A stretch of DNA of 15,346 nucleotides. It comes from Davidsoniella eucalypti. Taxonomy: Eukaryota; Ascomycota; Sordariomycetes; Microascales; Ceratocystidaceae. Every line of letters starts with the position of its first letter. Within the stretch, counting starts at the first letter, position 1. This document shows, in pieces, positions 1 through 7,368 of this stretch. Made by a program: the position numbers and the translations under genes. A model generated the notes under the pieces. It worked only from the letters and a program-made list of their open reading frames with translations. It was not told the DNA's origin and ran no database searches. The stretch is from NCBI GenBank assembly GCA_004009845.1, contig RMBW01000286.1, positions 1 through 15,346 of the forward strand, given 5' to 3'.

Positions 1-251
1 TTCAGCCCAGTACCCGGCCTAGCTTTGCTCATTGTTTGCCCAATATCTGCTTCTGTTTGCTGCTTATCTGTACGCTTACGTGCCGGGGTACTGCACTGTA
101 TACTGTGCTGGCGGCATCTCCCGCTCACTGTTCGACACATAGTATTATTGTATCAGTGTTTGCTATCTGTCTTCCCTTACTGGCGGTTCCTGTCTCTCTC
201 TTCCTTGATGGCGCAAACCCAGATATTGCTCGTGCCTGCGTACCCGAAAGC

Positions 252-260
252 TATATAAAG
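252..260 (+). promoter_or_regulatory. TATA box upstream of the transcription-factor-like gene
   Basis: The string TATATAAAG lies about 360 bp before the proposed start codon. It is a canonical TATA element, followed by a CT-rich stretch of the kind that often precedes transcription starts in filamentous fungi. A start of transcription roughly 30-100 bp downstream is inferred, not shown. Confidence 0.5.
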
Positions 261-278
261 GCCATATCCTCTCGACCC

Positions 279-621
279 GATGCACCGTCTTTGTTCCTGA
301 TACTCACCATCGTCGTCTACAACCCATAACCATACATCATCACCCTTTCAACCCTTCTTTCATCGCCCTTTCAAACCTTCTTTTGCTGCCTTGCTTTCAC
401 TCCGCTTTGAGCTTTGCCAGTGCCTCTCGTTTGGGGACTGCGTCTTGGCCTGAGCTGACTGGTACAACCAAGCCAACTACCTCTTCTCCCACAACGGTCC
501 ATCGTACAGCAACACCCTCTGCTTGTCTTTCTCTTTTGGCCACCATCGTTACCACACTCTCCTCTACCACAGCCTTCTTCTGCCGCTTCCGGCGAGACCA
601 GGCTTTCCCTGCTATAGCACC
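279..621 (+). promoter_or_regulatory. Long ATG-free 5' leader with a 23-bp tandem duplication
   Basis: From about 300 to 621 there is no ATG on the plus strand, so a scanning ribosome would first meet the ATG at 622 in a strong context (CACCATGG). Only a six-codon upstream ORF exists, starting at 279 and stopping at 299, and it may lie before the transcription start. A 23-bp pyrimidine-rich unit occurs twice in tandem at 338-360 and 361-383 with two mismatches. No conserved protein or Cys-rich zinc cluster is visible in any plus frame of 1-621. Confidence 0.5.
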
Positions 622-3187
622 ATGGTGACCGCTATAGAATGCCTTAGGGCACGCTTCGATGCGAACGGCGTCAGTGCTATACTTGTCACAAACTATGCGA
701 CGGTTCTGCCGTTCCTGCGCGAAAAGACAATCATCCAGGCGTATGAAACCTCGATTGCTGGAAGATCAGCCTATGCAGTGCGTTGACACCGACAGCAACC
801 TGATGCTTCTTGCGGCACTGGCTCTAGCGTGCTACTGTGACGCCAAGACGAGCCTTACAGCCAAGGCTCACCTGGCCCAGGAGGGCATCGCAAGCGTCGA
901 GCCGGCGCACTTTTACTTCCGCATTGTCCTCAGGGCGCTCGATATCAACGAGCTCACCGACTATGCGAGCTGGACGCCCATGTCCATGTGTCGGCTCCAA
1001 GCCTTCCTGCTCTTTGGAATGTACGAGTGGCAGATGGCCGAGGGCCCGACAACTGCCCGCCGAGACTCGCTAGGTGGCTTGCGAGCGGCAACGGCCTGAA
1101 CAAGCCCTCAACCTGTACGCTGACAGCGAGGCGCTGGTCAGCAGCAGGGAGCCGACATATGTCAAGCAGTGGCGCGCCCGCACCGTCATGAGCGTCTTCA
1201 TACTGGACCGCATGCTCTCGGTTAGCTGCGAGCCCGAGACTTTGGTCGAGCTGAGCGAGCTCCCTCTCCTGGAGTGCACCAGCGAGCCCGAGTACGACGG
1301 GTGCCCTCTCTGTTGAGACCTAATGCAGTCAGGCCCGCGGCCGGTCTGTCTTCGCTCCTGGTCTGGCACCTGCGCATCCTCGACATCTTCAGCGAGATCA
1401 ACTGGTTCTGTGCCCAGGAGAGCAGCACCCGCAACAGCAACCCGACTTGGAATTCTCTGATCAACGCCGGCGTTAGGACCGACGCTAGGGTTAGAGCCGC
1501 CAAGGCGGGCCAGACCGGGTCGGCTCCTATCAACTGCTCCAGCCTGCTGCCCTGTGACGAGAACGATGCCAACGCTGAGCGGTACCCTCGCTTCCTGGTA
1601 TTGGCGGCGCAGCTAGACAAGTACGACGAGTGCTTCCCCAAGAACTGGACAGTGCATAGTCCCGTGCGTCTGGACCCGCGCTCGCACCGGCTCCTGTTTG
1701 ACCTCCAGATCATGAAGAACATGTGCCGTCTGCTGCTCTTCAGAGACCGCGTGCCTCTGCTGCCCATCCAGAAGTTCTTCCACGGCGCCTGGGATTCCAT
1801 CAATGACATACCAAACACCAATATTTTCTCGGCTGCCCATGAAGCCTATACGGCGGCTAGCCAGATCATCAGCCTGGCTCATCGCTCGTTCCATGGCGAT
1901 TCCAAGAGCGCCACCCCGTCGATGCCAATGTCGCCCATAATCGTCACTGGCGTCTGGCACGCCGCCTTCACGGCTCTGCATGCCCACCACTTCCCGTTTC
2001 TGGACACCAGGTCGGCCGTCACATGCCCCGAGTTCGAGATCTTGCTCAACTACGGCTATACATACAACACGCGCATACACGGCAGCACTGGCCAGGCTTT
2101 CGCCGTGATGCGTGGGCTTTCCACGAACTGGAACCTCTCCGTGTGCCACCTAAAGGTCTTTCGCTGGGCGGGCGCCTTTTTCCATGGCTGGAAGCAGTGC
2201 TTGGTCCGCAAGGTCCTCAGTCTCCGGCCGAGATCGCGCCGATCCCTGTTGACATCAAGGACTTCAACCCGCTCGAGATCCTCCAGTCTCCCGTCAGCAT
2301 GAATGAGCGCCAGATGCTGGAAGAGCGCTGTGCTTACCTGAGCCATAGCAGCTTTGCTGACGGCTACCCTCAGTGGGAGATCCTGCGCCATAGATTCCTT
2401 TCCATTGGCCTCCAGCGGAACCGCAGGCAGCAAGAAGCTAACTACTACTTTCTCGCCTGGTTTCCCGAACTGGATAGCATGAAGGGATCCCCCTCCCCTG
2501 GCATCCCAGGCGGCGTCGACACCGACCTTATCAACGGGTGGACCAACATGAATCTCCTGCGCCCCCGACTCAGCACTTCTATTGACGTCATCCGCCACTG
2601 CTGGCTTGACTCGCCGTTTAGCAGCTTGACCATGGAGCAGACTCACTTCTGCCATCCGGTGATGCTTCCCTATCCCGCCATGCGGATATGGCGCTGGACA
2701 AACGCAAGTCCAACGACGAGTGGAGCATTCCGCTGCAGAGAAAATGGCACCAGGCCGTCGAGATCGAGCGTGAGGTCGCCGGTAGGGGCTTTGGCCACCC
2801 GCAGCCCATCACTGGGAAGCTCGCCAAGTCCCGTGCCACTTGGCTGGCGCCGTCGGCCGAGCTGCTAGCCTGGGAGGCAGTCTTGATCGAGCGCAGATCG
2901 ATCCTCAACGTCAGAAGACCCGTCTTTCCCTCGTGGGACATGCGTGTGCCGCTGGATATCAGCCTGAGCATACATAGTCTCGTGTCGACCAAGTATGTAC
3001 AGGCGATGGGATTCTCGAAAGACGAGTTCGAGATGCGCGAATTTTCTCGTGCTATTCCAGGCTTCCCCGACCCAGGTCTGATCTTCCTAGCTGGGTAAGT
3101 CCGGTCTACTTTCATCTTTAGATTAGCATAATATTGGGCTTGGCTTACTGACTTTGTTTTTCCTACAGAAACTATTTGTTGTTCTAG
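622..3187 (+). CDS. Fungal-specific transcription factor domain protein, frame-disrupted, no Zn2Cys6 cluster
   Basis: The plus strand encodes a protein resembling the fungal transcription-factor middle homology region (Fungal_trans). Telling segments are NYATVLPFLREKTIIQAYE near the start, then MCRLQAFLLFGMYEW, FILDRMLS, and a stretch like the later helices of the domain around 2100-2190. The start at 622 is the first ATG after the TATA box and has a strong context. The coding signal changes frame about five times: near 778-784, 1050-1075, 1290-1315, 2195-2215 and 2678-2690. Each is a one-base step in mixed directions, with no plausible intron at any of them. After a 3' intron (3095-3168) the frame ends with NYLLF and a TAG at 3185. 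The N-terminus begins almost directly in the domain, so the binuclear zinc cluster usual in this family is missing. It could be a decaying pseudogene, a functional gene with sequencing indels, or a DNA-binding-free regulator; the family assignment is firmer than any role. No specific orthologue is recognised. Confidence 0.7.
3095..3168 (+). other. Spliceosomal intron near the 3' end of the regulator-like gene
   Basis: A GTAAGT donor follows the codons for FLAG. A CTTACTGAC branch-like site at about 3143-3151 is followed by a pyrimidine tract and a CTACAG acceptor. The 74-nt length is typical of filamentous ascomycetes. Splicing gives six more codons (GNYLLF, the first split by the intron) before a stop. 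A second acceptor at 3244 (GCGCACAG) would instead keep the frame open into the downstream Q-rich ORF. Confidence 0.75.
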
Positions 3188-3302
3188 GTGACCATAGAGT
3201 CCCAATCACGCGGGTGATGCCTGTTAGACCGGTAGTGCGCACAGCTGTTCCCAACACACTTACTCGGAGCTACCCTCTTATCCAGTGAGCCCGGAGTTGA
3301 CG

Positions 3303-4404
3303 ATGAATCTGACCGTTGGCTTTGGCATGAACTGGGGCGCTGGAACGGAGATGCAATATGCTCCAACCCCTGGCAACACCATCCCAGCTCCGTTCAACTC
3401 GATCTATGGCGGCTATCACGTCGGTGGCTTCTACATGCCCAACTATAACACGCCAACATACCACTCTCCTTTCTACCAATATCCTCGGCCCCAACCGCTA
3501 TCTCAGGCCCAGCCTTTATCTACTACTGCCAGCCAGCAGCTCCAGAATCAGGCTCAGATCAATCCTAGGGCTTCTTCGTCTATCACTGCTAGTCAGCAAC
3601 CTCAGAGTCAGGCCCAGAGCCAGCCTATAGCCGCCTCATCTATTACTACCGGCCAGCAGCTCCAGAATCAGGCTCAGATCAATCCTAGGGCTTCTTCATC
3701 TATCACTGCTAGTCAGCAACCTCAGAATCAGGCCCAGAGCCAGCCTATAGCCGCCCCATCTATTACTACCGGCCAGCAGCTTCAGAATCAGGCTCAGGTC
3801 AAGTCTAGAGCTTCCTCATCTGTCGCTACCGGCCAACATGACCATCGCACTCCCCACCAGCCTAGCGCTAGTGCCGCTTCCTCTGCTACTGCTAATCAGC
3901 AGGCCCAAACAGTCCCAGAGCAAGTTTAGAGCTTCTTCATCTGCCGCTCCTAACCAGCGCGCTCGCCGCACTCCTCATCAGCCTAGCGCTAGTGCTGCTT
4001 CATCTTCTACTGCGAGCCAGCAGTCCCAAAAACAGTCCCAGAGCAAGTTTAGAGTTGCCTCACCTGCCTCTACCAGCCAGCGTGCTCCTCGCGCTCCTCG
4101 CCAGCCTAGCGCTAGTGTCGCTTCAACTGCTACTGCGAGCCAGCCTAGAACTACCAACACACCTCCTACCCCTTCTGCTAACCGCGTCAACAAGACTGGC
4201 ACGCAGCGAAGAAGCCTTGCTTCCATGCAGATCCAGACGCTTCTGAATCCGAACTCGCAAAAGTTCTCAGAGGATGTGCTGTACAATACCAACGGTGGTT
4301 CCATGTCGTATCGCTCGGGAGATCCGGGTCCATCTTCATATTCTTCATCTTCTTCGTCTTCTTCGTCTTCTTATACTCCCTACCAATATCCGCATATCCT
4401 GTGA
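3303..4404 (+). CDS. Gln/Ser/Ala-rich tandem-repeat protein, one frameshift; possible C-terminal tail of the upstream gene
   Basis: From the ATG at 3303 the frame encodes a Gly/Tyr/Pro-rich head of about 70 residues, then Gln-rich repeats, until a TAG near 3929. Coding continues in the +1 frame from about 3910 to a TGA at 4402 as Ser/Ala/Gln-rich repeats, a basic segment and a poly-Ser run (TTC/TCT microsatellite about 4335-4370). Joining the frames would give about 367 residues, all apparently disordered, with no catalytic motif, signal peptide or membrane segment. Such Q/S-rich tails are common in transcriptional regulators. The start is 115 bp after the previous stop, on the same strand, which leaves little room for a separate terminator and promoter. 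An alternative acceptor at 3244 would fuse it in frame to the upstream exon. No homologous family is recognised. Confidence 0.55.
3541..3840 (+). repeat. 120-bp in-frame tandem repeat (two copies plus a partial third)
   Basis: Units at 3541-3660 and 3661-3780 are nearly identical and exactly in register, and a diverging partial copy runs from 3781 to about 3840. Each encodes 40 residues made of two related 20-residue halves, one with QNQAQINPRASSSITAS and one with SQAQSQPIAASSITTG. The period is a multiple of three, so unit gain or loss keeps the reading frame. Confidence 0.9.
3855..4141 (+). repeat. Second in-frame repeat family of about 123 bp
   Basis: Copies start at 3855, 3976 and 4099, each opening with a CAGCCTAGCGCTAGTG core. 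The first copy is 121 nt and the second 123 nt. The difference lies in one A-run: CCCAAACAG at about 3903-3911 against CCCAAAAACAG at about 4024-4034. The products share QSQSKFR and Ser/Ala-rich segments. The third copy is partial. Confidence 0.85.
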
Positions 4405-5696
4405 TGGGCCATTAGTGAGCATCACCTTTTTTTTCTTCTTTTGCGATGTTTCTAGTAATCGCTGGTCCTGTCTGGGCATGCACAAATGAAGTTTTTTCTC
4501 TGTCGGTCCCCAAACCTCCAAGGCTCATATTATGTCTGGTACATCTCGATGGTCTTTTTTTTTCTGCTTCCTATGATTCTTTTTATTGTTCTCTATCTAT
4601 TTGTTTCATGAATGCTTTTTTCCAGCTCAGTTTTTTTTTTAGCTTGCCTTTTTTCAGGCAAACTTGCTCTTTTTTCCTATGTTTGTATTTCTCATTTGGC
4701 AGTTACATATCTTTAGGTATCCTCTGTAGTTTTTTTTGTTTTTTTCCTAGAAAAATTTATTAATGGTTTATGTATGAGGCATGAGCTACAGGCGTTGAGA
4801 AGGGAGTCGACTGTAATGATTTTAGGGTATAAAATGGGTTCTACATATAATCACCAAAAAAATATAACGATGCTTGTTTTTTTTCTTTTTTTGTTATCAT
4901 TAACATAATATGAAATAAAGAAATTCTGATGCCTAAAAATGAGTTATGCACAAGGCGTCTACGCTGTGTAATTAGGCAACTATTAACGTAGTAATTGCTG
5001 GTTTTGATGTTTCACAAAGTATATCGTGTAAGTCTCCATTCAACCTCAACTCTTCAATGTGTTCTTTTTTGTTATTTGTATTTTTGTCGCTTTCCCCAGC
5101 TCTTGTTTTGATATTTTCTTTTAATGATGTCATTGTAATTCTTCCCCCGAATTTTCTCGGATATAATCCTCTCATCAAAAGTTCCTTTATCACGACAAAA
5201 TGCAATGATCACTGAACAACGTTATCAAGCCCTGTGTAACCTCGGTTATTATCACCATCGAAAGCCACATGATTCGTATGAACGTAGAGGAAAAAGCGGT
5301 CTGAGGTGTTTCTTTGAAGTTTTCGCCACTATCATATTTTGTCAAGACTATCCAAGCTCTTCCTTCCGTATGCGAAAAGAAAAGATTCCAAATTCTCTCA
5401 CGCCACTCTATAAATACCACTCACTATGCATATAATACACTATAGTATTGCATATTCTGCCTTTTTTGCCTTTTTTTGCCTTTTTTTTGCCTGCTAGTAT
5501 TGTATAACCAACCCCCCATTTTTCTACAAAGTATAGTCGAATCATATAAAACGAGGAAGCGCCATCTAGACCAGGCTCCGAAATTACAACAATCGCAAAC
5601 AATACTTGAAAGCATCTACCCGTTTATTTCTCACTAGTCTACATATATATTACTTTTTTTCTAAAGCCTCTGATAGGCTCTCTATACGAAATTCAA
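4405..5696. other. AT-rich convergent intergenic DNA, T-rich on the plus strand
   Basis: No supported gene lies here. The first 350 bp after the Q-rich stop are strongly T-rich on the sense strand with several T runs of 8 or more, as expected of a 3' untranslated region. An AATAAA occurs at 4914-4919, about 510 bp after the stop, too far to be a confident poly(A) signal. Short open frames in this stretch are low-complexity and are not credited as genes. Confidence 0.5.
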
Positions 5697-6101
5697 CGGG
5701 AAGCTGCGTTTTTTTTTTCTCAGAAGTCTTACTTTTTTTCCCCTCATATGCACACTAATCATGAAAATGGTTATTTTGTACGGGAAGCTGCGTTTTTTTT
5801 CTCAGAAGTCTTACTTTTTTCCCCTCGTATGCGCACTAATTATGAAAATGGTTATTTTGTACGGGAAGCTGCGTTTTTTTCCTCAGAAGTCTTACTTTTT
5901 TTCCCCTCGTATGCGCACTAATTATCAAAATGTTTATTTTGTACGGGAAGCTGCTTTTTTTTTCTCAAAAGTCTTACTTTCTCCCTCGTATGCGCACTAA
6001 TTATGAAAATGTTTATTTTGTACGGGAAGCTGCTTTTTTTTTCTCAAAAGTCTTACTTTTTCCCTCATATGCGCACTAATTATGAAAATGTTTATTTTGT
6101 A
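5697..6101. repeat. Minisatellite of five 79-84 bp tandem copies
   Basis: Copies run 5697-5780, 5781-5861, 5862-5943, 5944-6022 and 6023-6101. Each starts CGGGAAGCTGC, then a T run, CTCA(G/A)AAGTCTTAC, a second T run, CCCTC(G/A)TATGCGCACTAAT and finally TTATTTTGTA. The length differences come mainly from the T runs (7-10 nt in the first). Copies 1-3 share GCTGCG and CAGAAG, while copies 4-5 share GCTGC followed directly by T and CAAAAG; copies 1-2 have ATGGTTAT and copies 3-5 ATGTTTAT. The array lies between two convergent genes. An open frame through part of it (5761-6000) is not kept in register from copy to copy. Confidence 0.95.
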
Positions 6102-7368
6102 AATCGTTACGTACCGTTATGGTACTACGCTATCTATTTTCTTCTCACTTTTCTACTTATCTTTATGACAAAAAAAAAAAAAAAAACGGCGAAGTGCAGA
6201 ATTATATCCCTTTTTAATTTATTTCAAAGCAAGCAACCGTATCACAAAACATATAACGAAAAGCCATGGTCCTTTTGTCAGAAGTATGTACATATTCAAA
6301 ATGGCGATCAAGTATAGCATATGCCATCTTATGTATCTCTCTTTCTAATTTAATGCTTCTTTTTTTTTTTTGCCTTATCATATTACCCTCAAGTCAAGCC
6401 ACTTCTTATCTCGGGCGAAAATTAAAAGTCCAAAATGGATAGTTGAACCGGCTAGGAAATACATGTATCTACGCACATGATAAGCACTCATGCATGTCTC
6501 TCAGTTCATACCACATAACTGCAAGTTACCGTATATTATTGGAGCATTTGGCTACTTTGTACTCAAAAGAATCCTCTTTTCTCTCCTACCCCATTGATCC
6601 TTCATATAAAATTTCGAAACTTGTCATATCTTTTGTTGAGCTGCTGTTTCTATCAGGTTCTTTGTGGCGCTTGGGCTGTATAGATATTTATATTGGAAAC
6701 TGCACGATAATGAATAGGGAAGGTGGAGATGGGAATTTGCATGTCGTGGCACACAGCCTACACCGCATATAAGCTTCTGAGTTTTTGGCGTTGATTGCTC
6801 AGGTTTCATTTATATGTCTATCGGAATGTTTTGTAGACATGCCAGCATTATATCCCATAGACCAGGATTTATGTACAAGACAATATGCCAAATTTAGTTA
6901 TACAATAGATACTAGCCTGTAAGATTGAACAACGAAGTCACGAACGTGCATGAGAGATGGTGTTAAATTATAAAGATATTACAGGAACGGTTATATGTAT
7001 TGAGGCACACTAAGACTTTCATAACATGGAATGAAGGATAGCAAGAGTGAAAAAAAATGAATGACACAATAGTACTAATTATAGACTAGAGCATATGTTG
7101 ACATGAGGACGGATGATCTGAGGGTATATAGGAAAAATAGGCAAAAAGGAGTACCTCATAGTAGCGAGTAAATAAAACAAGTAGGATAGAGCAATAAAAT
7201 AGAATGAAGTGATCGCCAACATGAAGAAAAATCAAAAAGAAACGCTAGCAACAAGAGAAACAGTGGCAGGAAATCAAGGTTGTAACAAATGTTCCAAAAA
7301 GCATAGTAGGGGGGTGGTGGACGCAAAATAGACGCAGCAGCTTTGCAGATAAAACATTACAGGGAGAC
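6102..7368. other. Intergenic DNA downstream of the RING gene
   Basis: AT-rich sequence with an A run at about 6171-6186 and a T run at about 6360-6371. From about 6900 to 7260 the plus strand is purine-rich, so the strand sense to the RING gene is pyrimidine-rich, mirroring the region after the Q-rich gene. I see no coding frame with recognisable protein features and no tRNA. Confidence 0.45.

Noticed and set aside
741..778. A GT...AG interval that would bridge the first frame break as an intron
   Set aside because: At 38 nt it is too short for a fungal intron and would remove residues that fit the domain.
1222..2655. Long antisense open frames (minus strand 1222-1821, 1613-2149, 2056-2655)
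   Set aside because: They are shadows of the GC-rich plus-strand gene; only the plus-strand segments resemble a protein family.
622..3187. Programmed ribosomal frameshifting to explain the regulator-like gene
   Set aside because: Five shifts in both directions with no shared slippery sequence or downstream structure is not a pattern of programmed shifting.
4446..4763. 105-codon plus-strand open frame
   Set aside because: It consists mostly of Phe, Ser and Leu from T-rich 3' flanking DNA and has no recognisable domain.
5697..6101. CRISPR array
   Set aside because: The copies are contiguous with no unique spacers, and the surrounding genes are eukaryotic.
5761..6317. Open frames running through the minisatellite
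   Set aside because: The repeats vary in length by non-multiples of three, so the peptide is not conserved between copies; the frames are chance openings.
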